A stretch of 64,000 nt of DNA. Origin: Lachnospiraceae bacterium. Lineage in GTDB: Bacteria; Bacillota; Clostridia; Lachnospirales; Lachnospiraceae. A model generated the notes under the pieces. That model was not told the DNA's origin. It was given only the letters and a program-made list of their open reading frames with translations, and searched no databases. Shown here in pieces: positions 23,196 to 31,776 of the stretch; position 1 is the stretch's first letter, and each line of letters starts with the position of its first letter. The stretch spans positions 1 through 64,000 of the forward strand of contig CAJTEM010000010.1 in assembly GCA_910575255.1 (NCBI GenBank), in the 5' to 3' direction. The translations under genes were made by a program, and so were the position numbers.

Positions 23196-24602
23196 ATGTA
23201 CAAAGAAAAACTAGAAGCTTATATGCAGGCTCACACACAGGAGATGGTGGAAGATATCTGTGAGCTGTGTCGGATTAACAGTGAGAGGATGCCGGCGGAG
23301 GAGGATATGCCCTTTGGCCCGGGGGCGGCGGAATGTCTGGACGCGGCTTTGGATATGGCGGAGGGATATGGTTTTGAGGTGCAGGATTATGACGGCTATG
23401 TGGGATGCGTGGATTTTGACAGCACGCTTCCCCGCCAGTTGGATATTCTGGCGCATCTCGATGTGGTGCCGGCCGGTGAGGGATGGCAGGAGACAGAAGC
23501 CTTTCTGCCGGTTTTGAAGGAAGGGATTCTTTACGGCCGGGGAACGGCAGATGATAAGGGACCGGCTGTGGCGGCGCTCTATGCCATGCGTGCCGTGAAG
23601 GAACTGGGAATTCCGTTGAAGAAAAATGTACGTCTGATTATGGGAACGGATGAGGAATGCGGGAGTTCTGATATCCGTCACTATTATGCCATAGAGGCAG
23701 AGGCGCCGATGACATTTTCTCCGGACGGACAGTATCCGGTAGTCAATGTGGAGAAGGGAAGGCTGGAAGGCCATTTTACCGCGGAATTCGAGGCATCCGA
23801 TGTTTTGCCGAGGCTGGCAGGACTGGAGGCCGGAACCAAGGTGAATGTAGTTCCGGGCAAGGCAAAAGCCAGGGTAGAGGGAATGGAGCTTTCTCTGCTG
23901 GAGAAAACCGCCGCTGAGGTAAAGGAAGAGACCGGAATTGAATTTGAGCTTGTTTTTCAGGATTCGGTTTGTGAGATTACGGCAGTGGGGGTCGGGGCGC
24001 ATGCAGCCAGACCACAGGAGGGGAATAATGCCATCACGGGTTTGCTGACTTTGTTGTGCCGTCTGCCGCTTGCTGCCTGTCCTCAGACAGAATGCATAAA
24101 GAAGCTGCTGGCCCTGATGCCGCATGGGGATGTGAATGGCAAGTCGCTGGGAGTGGCCATGGAGGATGAAGTATCCGGCCTGCTGACCTTGGCATTCTCC
24201 ATGTTGAAGATCGAGGCATCTGGACTGGACGGACAGTTTGACAGTCGGGTGCCGGTCTGCGGAAATGAAGATAATGTGTTGAAGGTAATCCGGGAAAGAA
24301 TGGCATCTGTTGGCCTGTGCCTGCACAACGATTCCATGACACCGCCGCATATGGTGGACGGAGAATCCCTGTTTGTCAAGACACTTTTGCGGGTTTATGA
24401 GGATTATACCGGCAGGGAGGGAAAGTGTCTTTCGATTGGCGGCGGAACTTATGTGCATAACTTAAAGAACGGGGTTGCCTTTGGCGCTTCCATGCCAGGA
24501 ACGGATAACCGGATGCATGGTGCAGATGAGTTTGCTATCGTAGAAGAGCTGGTGACAAGTGCCAAGATGTTTGCGCAGGTAATTATAGATTTGTGCTCAT
24601 AA
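23196..24602 (+). CDS. pepV: M20 family dipeptidase (PepV/Sapep-like)
   Basis: A 468-residue zinc dipeptidase acting in the cytoplasm on dipeptides, often with broad specificity. Metal-site motifs are LAHLDVVPAGEGW (His, Asp), GRGTADDKGPAVAALY (bridging Asp), GTDEECGSSD (Glu pair) and the late GGGTYVHNL (His). The lid domain inserted in the middle (about residues 180-380) is typical of PepV rather than the dimeric M20 group. AGGAGGG lies upstream. A strong terminator follows, ending the prfC-yqeY-pepV run. Confidence 0.92.
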   Translation: MYKEKLEAYMQAHTQEMVEDICELCRINSERMPAEEDMPFGPGAAECLDAALDMAEGYGFEVQDYDGYVGCVDFDSTLPRQLDILAHLDVVPAGEGWQETEAFLPVLKEGILYGRGTADDKGPAVAALYAMRAVKELGIPLKKNVRLIMGTDEECGSSDIRHYYAIEAEAPMTFSPDGQYPVVNVEKGRLEGHFTAEFEASDVLPRLAGLEAGTKVNVVPGKAKARVEGMELSLLEKTAAEVKEETGIEFELVFQDSVCEITAVGVGAHAARPQEGNNAITGLLTLLCRLPLAACPQTECIKKLLALMPHGDVNGKSLGVAMEDEVSGLLTLAFSMLKIEASGLDGQFDSRVPVCGNEDNVLKVIRERMASVGLCLHNDSMTPPHMVDGESLFVKTLLRVYEDYTGREGKCLSIGGGTYVHNLKNGVAFGASMPGTDNRMHGADEFAIVEELVTSAKMFAQVIIDLCS

Positions 24603-24610
24603 AAGATGTC

Positions 24611-24667
24611 GGACGGGCTGCTGTAAAAGGAGGAAGATCTGAATTTTGCAGCAGCCTGTCTGTTTTT
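24611..24667 (+). terminator. Terminator after pepV
   Basis: GACGGGCTGCTG (24612-24623) pairs with CAGCAGCCTGTC (24649-24660), followed by TGTTTTT. Confidence 0.85.
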
Positions 24668-24702
24668 GAAATACAGGGAAATTCGGAAAGGAACGGCGAT
24701 AA

Positions 24703-26148
24703 ATGACAATTCAGAAAAAAATCATGACGGTTCTGCTTTTGTCCGCTTTGGCGGGAGCCGGGGGATGTGCAGAGACAGAACAGGAAAAAACAGAGACAAA
24801 AGAAACGAGGATCCTGGAAGTGCAGGAATCAAAGGGATCCGATGTGCAGGAGGAATCCTTTGCCGGCTGGTTTCGCGAACCTGAGCTTGTGAAGCCGGAG
24901 CTTCTGGATTATTGCGAGCAATATGCTGCTCTGGTGGAAGGTTGTGCGGAAGGCGTTTCTTTTGAAGCAATAGAAGACGGGCAGGGGCAGAAGCTGGAGG
25001 AAATGCTGCTTGGCCACTATGAGGTGGCAGGCAGGAGTGCCGGAGAGGGCAGGTCTTACTATCTGGCAGTGCGCCGGAGCGATGCACCGGTCTATGATGA
25101 TTTTAATACGCTGTCTGTCGGCAGCGTGGATGATGTTTGCCAGATCGGATATGATAAAGCCTTTGGCGAGAATGTTACGGAAGAGGTTCTTTATAGAATA
25201 TCGGGATGGACAGTCACGGTTCCGGATCTGGAACAGAAAACCATGGAATCTCCCTCCTCGCTGGATGTTTTTTGCTTTCACCCCAATGAAGAGAGGGATC
25301 CGGGCTTTGACCTGGCATTTACCGAAGGAGGAAGACAGCAGCTGCGGTTCATAAGAAAACATAAAGGACTCTCTTTCCATGAGGAGAAAAAGCCCTGTAT
25401 CGATTTTTTCTACCAGGATGAAGATACGGTTGCATTCTGGTCAGAGCCTTATCCGTGCTGCATTCCTTTGGAAGAAGAGGATATCCGGAGCTTATCGCAG
25501 CTTTTAGAAAACGTTCCATCGGAAAACAAGCGGGAAATATTTGAAAATTACGGGGAGGCTTGCGCTTATCTGCAGAAAACAGATGCATCCCTTCGCACCA
25601 CAGGAGCCGGCTTCTGTCTGGGAGAGAGAAACTATCAGCTCTTGGGAAACAGAGAAAAGAAAGGCTGGCTCCTGTCCTGGATGGTAACGGAGGAGGATTC
25701 ACAGGCCGATCTGCGTCTGGAGGACAACGAAGAGGCTTGGCAATACGTCACAGATCGGATTCATGAAGTAACCGGACGGGACTATGGAAGCTTTACCGAT
25801 GACTGGTTTGCCATACCACTGACAAAAGCTTCCCTCCGGTTCCCCCAGAGAAAGGAACGGGAGGACGGAAGTATCCAATGGGAGACCTGCGTCCAGACGA
25901 TAGAGGAACCGGAAAAGCTGGCAGCCTTATCCCGTCTTTTGGAAAAGGCTATCCGTGGACCGGAAGTGATGAGCGGATGTCCTTATACAGGAATCCTGGA
26001 CTTGACCAGGGAAGACGGGGAGGTCCTGCAGATGTTTGTTGCTGCGGATTCCTGTGATTCCATCACCTATGAGGGCCGTATCGGATTCGAATACGGAAAA
26101 CAGGAGGAACTGGCGGAAATCTTCGATGAAGCTATGTCTGCGCCTTGA
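24703..26148 (+). CDS. Putative lipoprotein of unknown function
   Basis: A 481-residue protein not recognised as a known family. It starts MTIQKKIMTVLLLSALAGAGGCAETEQ, a lysine-rich n-region, a hydrophobic core and a cysteine at position 22 that may be a lipobox, though AGGC is a weak match to L-x-x-C. The mature part is acidic, rich in Glu, and has many aromatic residues. Two segments, HPNEERDPGFDLAFTEGG and SQLLENVPSENKREIF, look alpha/beta. It could be a surface-anchored solute-binding or regulatory protein; no function is assigned. AAAGGAA precedes the ATG. It converges on the NSS transporter. Confidence 0.7.
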   Translation: MTIQKKIMTVLLLSALAGAGGCAETEQEKTETKETRILEVQESKGSDVQEESFAGWFREPELVKPELLDYCEQYAALVEGCAEGVSFEAIEDGQGQKLEEMLLGHYEVAGRSAGEGRSYYLAVRRSDAPVYDDFNTLSVGSVDDVCQIGYDKAFGENVTEEVLYRISGWTVTVPDLEQKTMESPSSLDVFCFHPNEERDPGFDLAFTEGGRQQLRFIRKHKGLSFHEEKKPCIDFFYQDEDTVAFWSEPYPCCIPLEEEDIRSLSQLLENVPSENKREIFENYGEACAYLQKTDASLRTTGAGFCLGERNYQLLGNREKKGWLLSWMVTEEDSQADLRLEDNEEAWQYVTDRIHEVTGRDYGSFTDDWFAIPLTKASLRFPQRKEREDGSIQWETCVQTIEEPEKLAALSRLLEKAIRGPEVMSGCPYTGILDLTREDGEVLQMFVAADSCDSITYEGRIGFEYGKQEELAEIFDEAMSAP

Positions 26149-26186
26149 ATTTTCCTGCAAGGTTTTCAAGACAACAGGTCTGATTT

Positions 26187-27536
26187 TTATCCGATGCCTC
26201 CATAGATAATTCCTAAAATAAAGACAAAGATTGCCAGAGGAACATATACATATTTACCAAGGGAGCAGAACCATTTGCCCAGAGGCTGTCTGCGGCCTGC
26301 GGACAGTTCCTCTCCGATTTCCTTCCATCCCAAGATATAATAGATTGATACAGCGCCCAAAAGCGCGCCGAAAGGCACTACAAGAATCGTGATAAAATCC
26401 ATCCAGGATCCGACCTTGTTGCCATCTTCGAGAAACACGCCGACTCCAAAGGCAATTACCCCGCACGCGGCAGCCATGAAAGAGTGGGACATGCCGAAGC
26501 GGGTTTGCCAGGATTCGCATACAGCTTCAAACATATTGATCAGGCTGGTAATGCCAGCGAAGGCAACGGAGACAAAGAAAAATATCGCAAAAAGATTGCC
26601 CAGAGGCATTTGGGCAAACACCTGCGGCAAAGTAATAAACATCAGAGGCGGTCCGCTGGCCGGTTCAATGCCGAAGGCAAAGACAGCCGGCATGATGGCA
26701 AGACCTGCTAACATGGCAGCCAGGGTGTCAAAGGCAGCTGTGTTGACCGACGCTATGGGAATATCTTCCTCCCGGCCCAGATACGATCCATAGACGATCA
26801 TGCCGGAGCCCGTGATGGATAAGGAGAAGAAAGCCTGTCCCATGGCCATTACCCAGGTATCCGCCTGCAGAAGATATTCCCATTTGGGGATGAACAAAAA
26901 GCGGTAGCCTTCGCCAGAACCCTCCAGAAAGAATACCCGCAGTGCCAGAAAGACAAACAGCAGAAAAAAGGAAGGCATGAGAACCTTATTGATCTTCTCG
27001 ATGCCCCTGGTGGCTCCGGTAATCAGCAGGGTACAGGCAAGAAGGATTATGATTGCGTGGCAGGGAATGTTGCCAAAGGCTGAAGAAATGTCAGCAAAAA
27101 AGGCAGCCGGCTCCACAGAAAACAGGGAGCCGGTGATACTCGCTCCCAATGTACGCAGCACCCAGCCTAAGATGACGGAATAGCCGATGGCAATGCCCAG
27201 AGATCCAAGCAGGGGGATCCATCCTAAAAGATATCCCAGTCTTCCCTTGCCGATGCGGTTCCAGCAATATTCATAGGCGCCTAATGTTCCGGTTCCGGCC
27301 CGTCGGCCGATGGCAAATTCTGCAGAAAGCCCCACCAGTCCGAATAAGGCAACAAAAAAGAAATAGGGGATCAGAAAGGCAGCGCCGCCATACTGACCCA
27401 GACGATAAGGAAAGAGCCAGATATTGCCCATGCCTACGGCAGAGCCTACACAAGCCAGCACAAAGCCAAAAGAATTCTGAAAACCGCCGTTCTGATGAAG
27501 CGACTGCGAGGCAGGAGGTGTTTTTTCTGTTTTCAT
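26187..27536 (-). CDS. Neurotransmitter:sodium symporter (NSS) family transporter
   Basis: A 449-residue Na+-coupled amino-acid transporter of the LeuT fold. Helix 1 shows the ion and substrate site, FVLACVGSAVGMGNIWLFPYRL, followed by GGAAFLIPYFFF and FAIGRRAGTGT. Helix 6 holds AMGQAFFSLSITGSGMIVYGSYL. About 11-12 helices, the length seen in bacterial tryptophan/tyrosine-type (TnaT, MhsT) members. The substrate is probably an amino acid, not resolvable here. It has its own promoter 67 bases after the small exporter gene on the same strand. Confidence 0.93.
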   Translation of the reverse strand: MKTEKTPPASQSLHQNGGFQNSFGFVLACVGSAVGMGNIWLFPYRLGQYGGAAFLIPYFFFVALFGLVGLSAEFAIGRRAGTGTLGAYEYCWNRIGKGRLGYLLGWIPLLGSLGIAIGYSVILGWVLRTLGASITGSLFSVEPAAFFADISSAFGNIPCHAIIILLACTLLITGATRGIEKINKVLMPSFFLLFVFLALRVFFLEGSGEGYRFLFIPKWEYLLQADTWVMAMGQAFFSLSITGSGMIVYGSYLGREEDIPIASVNTAAFDTLAAMLAGLAIMPAVFAFGIEPASGPPLMFITLPQVFAQMPLGNLFAIFFFVSVAFAGITSLINMFEAVCESWQTRFGMSHSFMAAACGVIAFGVGVFLEDGNKVGSWMDFITILVVPFGALLGAVSIYYILGWKEIGEELSAGRRQPLGKWFCSLGKYVYVPLAIFVFILGIIYGGIG

Positions 27537-27572
27537 GACAGTGTCCTTTCCTGATAAAAAATGATGATATCT

Positions 27573-27601
27573 ACTATATACCAGGAATCAGTATTTGTAA
27601 A
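27573..27601 (-). promoter_or_regulatory. NSS transporter promoter
   Basis: Minus strand: -35 TTTACA (27596-27601), 17-bp spacer, -10 TATAGT (27573-27578). Confidence 0.7.
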
Positions 27602-27603
27602 CC

Positions 27604-28113
27604 TCATCCGAACAAAACCCCCAATAATCCGTAAGACAGCAAAGACATAATCACAGTGGCAATGACGATCCCCAGCAAAATAGCGGGAAAGGATTGGCGG
27701 ATCTTCATATGAAGAAGAGAGGCAACCAGGGACCCGGTCCAGGCGCCGGTGCCAGGCAAAGGGATCCCCACAAAGAGAACCAGTCCCCAGAAGCCGTAGG
27801 TCTCCACCTGTCCTTTATGCTTATCTGCCTTTTCCCGCACCCAGAGAGCGATCCGGTCCAGAACCGGAATCTGCTCCATGATATCCAGAACCTTTTCAAT
27901 CAGTAAAAGGATAAAGGGAATCGGAAGCAGGTTGCCAATGATGCAGATCGGAATCGCCCGCAGAATCGGCACATTAAGCAGAGCCGGGGAAGCGGCCAAA
28001 AGCCCGCCTCTCAGCTCCAGAATGGGTATCATGGAGATGATGAAGATGATGGCCTCTTTGGAGACCCGTTGGCCCAGAGCAGCAGTGAGCCATTGTACCA
28101 GGGAATCTGTCAT
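27604..28113 (-). CDS. Small multidrug-export-type membrane protein (COG2426)
   Basis: A 169-residue membrane protein of the 'putative small multidrug export' family (PF06695). About four to five helices. Conserved features are IISMIPILELRGGLLAA near residues 25-41, the reentrant-like NLLPIPFILLLIEK, and FVGIPLPGTGAWTGSLVASLL. The drug-export label is historical; DedA-like topology (E-R/L-R-G motif) suggests a lipid or ion role. Substrate unknown. It starts behind GAGAAGAGGA. Confidence 0.85.
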   Translation of the reverse strand: MTDSLVQWLTAALGQRVSKEAIIFIISMIPILELRGGLLAASPALLNVPILRAIPICIIGNLLPIPFILLLIEKVLDIMEQIPVLDRIALWVREKADKHKGQVETYGFWGLVLFVGIPLPGTGAWTGSLVASLLHMKIRQSFPAILLGIVIATVIMSLLSYGLLGVLFG

Positions 28114-28196
28114 AAATAAGTCCTCTTCTCTTTTTTAATTCCAGTGATGGCAAGGAGCCAAGGCCGGACTCGCTTAAAACAAGCGAAAGCTTTAAC

Positions 28197-28225
28197 ATTA
28201 TATGCGATATTGGTAAAAAATTCAA
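28197..28225 (-). promoter_or_regulatory. Promoter of the small exporter gene
   Basis: Minus strand: -35 TTGAAT (28220-28225), 17-bp spacer, -10 TATAAT (28197-28202). A small hairpin (CTCGCTT/AAGCGAG type, 28169-28186) lies in the leader. Confidence 0.75.
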
Positions 28226-28348
28226 TGGCTATCCCATTTTCCGACGAATTTTGTGAAAATCGGAGATATTTCTTTTCCAAAAAATATGGTAGACTTAAGA
28301 AAATTTTGTCAAAGGCCGTGAGGAACAGGCCGAGGGGGAGATATCAGG

Positions 28349-30256
28349 ATGAAACATCTGTGGAAATGGCTGGGAGCGCTGACAATCACAGCGTTGGCAG
28401 TTAACATCATCATTGAATTCGCCAGTCGCAAATCACTGTCATCTCTGGCAGGGTATGTGTTGGGGAACCCTCTGGTGTTTCTGACGAATACGTTGCTGGT
28501 ATTGGCGCCCTTTTTATGGGTGTTTTTTGTGCGGCGTAAGTACTTTGCGGCGGCAGTGACGGCGTTTTGCTGGATTGCGGCAGGAATTGCCAACGGGGTG
28601 CTTTTGATGTTCCGCACAACCCCTTTTACGGCGACGGATTTCAGATTGGTGAAATATGCCCTGGCCCTGTCAACAACTTATCTGACCTGGCCGCAGATTC
28701 TGTTGGGGCTGGCTGCAGTCCTGCTTGCGACAGCACTTGTTGTGTTGATTTTTCGGAAGGCTCCGGCAGATTTTCAACCGGTGAACCTGACCCAGTCGGC
28801 CTGTGTGGCGGCCGTGGGCCTGGCCGTAATCTGGGGCTCTTTAAATCTGGCGATGATGAGTGGCCTGGTGGCAGTCCATTTCGGCAATATCGGACAGGCT
28901 TACCAGGCCTATGGTTTTCCCTACTGTTTTGCCAACTCTCTATTTAATACCGGGATTGCCAGGCCGGATGATTATGACCGTGAGGTGGTGGCAGAGCTGG
29001 AATCCACGGCATTGAAGCCGGAGAAGCTGTATTCGCTGGAAAATAATAAGACGCCTAATATTATCATGGTGCAGCTGGAATCTTTTTTTGATCCTACACT
29101 CTGGCAGAGAAATCCGGTGAGAGAGGATCCCATTCCCTTTTTCCGCTATCTGGTACAGGATTATCCTTCCGGTTATCTGAGCGTGCCTTCCGTGGGGGCG
29201 GGAACGGCGAACACGGAATTTGAGTGTATTACTGGCATGAATCTGGATTTTTTCGGTCCAGGGGAATATCCCTATAAGACTGTACTGCAAAAGACCTCCT
29301 GTGAGAGCATGGCGTTTACCATGCGTACCCTGGGATACCGGGCCCATGCGATCCATAATAACGAGGGGACCTTTTATGACCGCCACAAGGTATTTTCCCA
29401 ATTGGGATTTGAGACCTTCACTCCGATCGAATATATGGATCGGATTGAGAGAAATCCTACCGGATGGTGCCGGGACGAGGTACTGGTTGATGAGATTTTT
29501 AAGGCGCTGGATTCCACGGTGGGACAGGATTTTATCTATACGATCTCGGTACAGGGCCATGGAAAATACCCTTCCTTTGAATATTACTGTGAACAGATCC
29601 ATGATATGGACCGCTTTATCAAAAAGCTTGTCTACCGGCTGGCTCGCCGTCGGGAGCCGACAGTTCTGGTGCTTTATGGGGATCATCTGCCGGGATTTGA
29701 ATGGACGGCCGAGGAAATGAAGAACCGTTCTCTGTACCAGACACAATATGTCATCTGGAATAATCTGGATCTGCCTGACGTGAAGCGTGATCTTGAGGCG
29801 TATCAGCTGACCTCGCAGGTGCTAAACCTTTTGAATATCCATGAGGGAACGATGCCTCGTTTTCATCAGCATTATCTGAAACGGAGCAGCGCAGAGAGGG
29901 AAGACTATCTGGAGGCCATGGAACTTTTAGAATATGATATTCTTTATGGGAAGCAGGAGGTATACGGCGGAGTCTGTCCGTTTGAGGCGACAAAGCTGGA
30001 GATGGGAACCGTGCCGATCCTCCAGAAAGAGGCTGTGCATCAGTCGGGCCGGATTCTGGTATATGGAGAAAATTTCAACCAGTACTCCGTGATCTGTGTC
30101 GATGGCAAACCGGCGGAGACGGTCCTGGTCAGTTCCGACTGCCTGACGGCAGATGACGAGCTGTGGGATCCGGACAAGGAGATCACGGTTCAGCAGATCG
30201 GCCGTGATAAGATATCCCTGGGGGTGGCACGGCGGTTGTATACGGAAAATCCGTAG
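28349..30256 (+). CDS. LTA-synthase-like sulfatase-domain membrane protein
   Basis: A 635-residue protein. Residues 1-175 contain about five hydrophobic segments. An extracellular sulfatase-fold domain follows (about 225-510): NIIMVQLESFFDP gives the metal-binding Glu, GAGTANTEFECITGM holds the nucleophile threonine (T-A-N-T-E-F-E), and VLYGDHLPGF the metal-binding Asp-His. These are LtaS/phosphoglycerol-transferase features, so it probably moves glycerol-phosphate units from phosphatidylglycerol onto a cell-envelope acceptor. Residues about 550-635 form an additional beta-rich tail (RILVYGENFNQYSVICVDG) resembling an IPT/TIG fold, unusual for LtaS. AGGGGGAG lies upstream of the ATG. Confidence 0.85.
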   Translation: MKHLWKWLGALTITALAVNIIIEFASRKSLSSLAGYVLGNPLVFLTNTLLVLAPFLWVFFVRRKYFAAAVTAFCWIAAGIANGVLLMFRTTPFTATDFRLVKYALALSTTYLTWPQILLGLAAVLLATALVVLIFRKAPADFQPVNLTQSACVAAVGLAVIWGSLNLAMMSGLVAVHFGNIGQAYQAYGFPYCFANSLFNTGIARPDDYDREVVAELESTALKPEKLYSLENNKTPNIIMVQLESFFDPTLWQRNPVREDPIPFFRYLVQDYPSGYLSVPSVGAGTANTEFECITGMNLDFFGPGEYPYKTVLQKTSCESMAFTMRTLGYRAHAIHNNEGTFYDRHKVFSQLGFETFTPIEYMDRIERNPTGWCRDEVLVDEIFKALDSTVGQDFIYTISVQGHGKYPSFEYYCEQIHDMDRFIKKLVYRLARRREPTVLVLYGDHLPGFEWTAEEMKNRSLYQTQYVIWNNLDLPDVKRDLEAYQLTSQVLNLLNIHEGTMPRFHQHYLKRSSAEREDYLEAMELLEYDILYGKQEVYGGVCPFEATKLEMGTVPILQKEAVHQSGRILVYGENFNQYSVICVDGKPAETVLVSSDCLTADDELWDPDKEITVQQIGRDKISLGVARRLYTENP

Positions 30257-30338
30257 TTACTTTTCCAGAGCCGGTATTTTTGGGCCTCGAAAGAACGGCG
30301 TACCTTCAGGAACCTCACCCCATCCCGGGAAAAGTAAT
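30256..30338. repeat. Family A element, short copy A3
   Basis: Ends GTTACTTTTCC (30256-30266) and GGGAAAAGTAA (30327-30337) are inverted. Inside are the family modules CAGAGCCGGTATTT, CTCGAAAGAACGG, GCGTACCTT and GGAACCTCACCCCATCC, all found again in A4, A5 or A7. It sits directly after the LTA-synthase-like stop codon and may shape its mRNA 3' end. Confidence 0.75.
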
Positions 30339-30424
30339 GCGTGCTTTGCCGTTCTTTATTCCGTCTCTTGAGAATCTTTTTTGTTTGTGATAGACTATAT
30401 GCTATGATAAAGGAGGATATGAAC

Positions 30425-31708
30425 ATGAATCAGAACCTGTCAAGGGAAACGGTCTGTGTCCAGGGCGGATGGCAGCCGAAAAACGGAGAGGCACGGGTGC
30501 TCCCCATTTACCAGAGCACCACATTTAAATATGAGACCAGCGAACAGATGGGACGGCTGTTTGATCTGGAGGAGAACGGATATTTTTATACCCGTCTGGC
30601 GAATCCGACCAATGATGCTGTAGCGGCAAAGATCTGTGCTCTGGAGGGCGGTGCGGCGGCTATGCTGACCTCGTCTGGGCAGGCTGCCAATATGTATGCG
30701 GTTTTGAATATCTGTTCCGCCGGGGATCATGTGGTCAGTGCAGCTACGATATACGGCGGTACCTCCAATCTGTTTACGGTAACCCTGAAGCGTTTCGGGA
30801 TTGCATGTACCCTGGTGGATCCGGACGCGCCGGAGGAGGAGCTGGAGAAAGCCTTCCGTCCCAACACGAGAGCCGTATTTGGAGAGACGATTGCCAACCC
30901 GGCGCTTGTGGTGTTGGATATCGAGAAATTTGCCCGTCTGGCCCATCGGCATGGGGTGCCGCTGATCGTGGACAATACCTTCGCGACGCCGATCAATTGC
31001 CGGCCCTTTGAATGGGGGGCAGATATTGTGACACATTCCACGACTAAGTATATGGATGGTCATGCTATGTGCGTGGGCGGCTGTATTGTGGACAGTGGTA
31101 ATTTTGACTGGGAGGCCCATGCAGATAAATTCCCGGGACTTACTACCCCAGATGATTCCTATCATGGAGTAGTCTACACTAAGAAGTTTGGAAAAGCCGC
31201 CTATATCACCAAGGCAACCGCGCAGCTGATGCGGGATATGGGATCGATTCAGTCGCCGCAGAATGCTTTTTTGCTGAACGTGGGTCTGGAGACTTTGCAT
31301 CTGCGCATGCCGCGCCACTGCGAAAATGCGAAGCGTGCGGCAGAATATTTGAAGGCGCGTGAGGATGTGGCCTGGGTCTGCTATCCCGGGCTGGAGGGGG
31401 ATAAATATTACGAACTGGCTCAGAAATATATGCCTGGCGGCACCTGTGGCGTAATTTCCTTTGGTCTTAAAGGAGGCAGAAAAGCGGCGGCAGAGTTCAT
31501 GGACAGGCTGAAGCTGGCGGCAATCGTGACTCATGTGGCAGATGCCAGAACCTCGGTGCTGCATCCGGCCAGCCATACTCATCGCCAGTTAAACGATGAG
31601 CAGCTCGTGGAAGCAGGCGTGGATCCATCCCTGATTCGTCTCAGTGTGGGAATTGAGAAGGCAGAGGATATTATCGAGGATCTGAAACAGGCACTGGAGA
31701 ATCATTAA
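30425..31708 (+). CDS. metY: O-acetylhomoserine sulfhydrylase
   Basis: A 427-residue PLP enzyme of the Cys/Met metabolism family that makes homocysteine (or methionine) from O-acetylhomoserine and sulfide (or methanethiol). The start at 30425 has AGGAGG 8 bases upstream; an ATG at 30419 is too close to it. It begins MNQNLSRETVCVQGGW and shows LPIYQSTTFKYE, YTRLANPTNDAVAAKICALEGG, the IVDNTFATP segment and the PLP lysine in HSTTKYMDGH. The C-terminal HPASHTHRQLNDEQL is typical of MetY over CGS. No SAM riboswitch is seen in the short leader. Confidence 0.93.
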   Translation: MNQNLSRETVCVQGGWQPKNGEARVLPIYQSTTFKYETSEQMGRLFDLEENGYFYTRLANPTNDAVAAKICALEGGAAAMLTSSGQAANMYAVLNICSAGDHVVSAATIYGGTSNLFTVTLKRFGIACTLVDPDAPEEELEKAFRPNTRAVFGETIANPALVVLDIEKFARLAHRHGVPLIVDNTFATPINCRPFEWGADIVTHSTTKYMDGHAMCVGGCIVDSGNFDWEAHADKFPGLTTPDDSYHGVVYTKKFGKAAYITKATAQLMRDMGSIQSPQNAFLLNVGLETLHLRMPRHCENAKRAAEYLKAREDVAWVCYPGLEGDKYYELAQKYMPGGTCGVISFGLKGGRKAAAEFMDRLKLAAIVTHVADARTSVLHPASHTHRQLNDEQLVEAGVDPSLIRLSVGIEKAEDIIEDLKQALENH

Positions 31709-31776
31709 AATGTCCGGTGCGGGCAGACCTTTGGATATCTTGAGAATATCAATGGTCCGAAGGAGGTATAAAGCGA

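Noticed and set aside
23211-24458. A 415-codon frame antisense to pepV
   Set aside because: The sense gene has all metal-site motifs; the antisense frame has no ribosome site or domain.
30339-30424. SAM riboswitch ahead of metY
   Set aside because: The leader is under 90 bases and has no S-box core.
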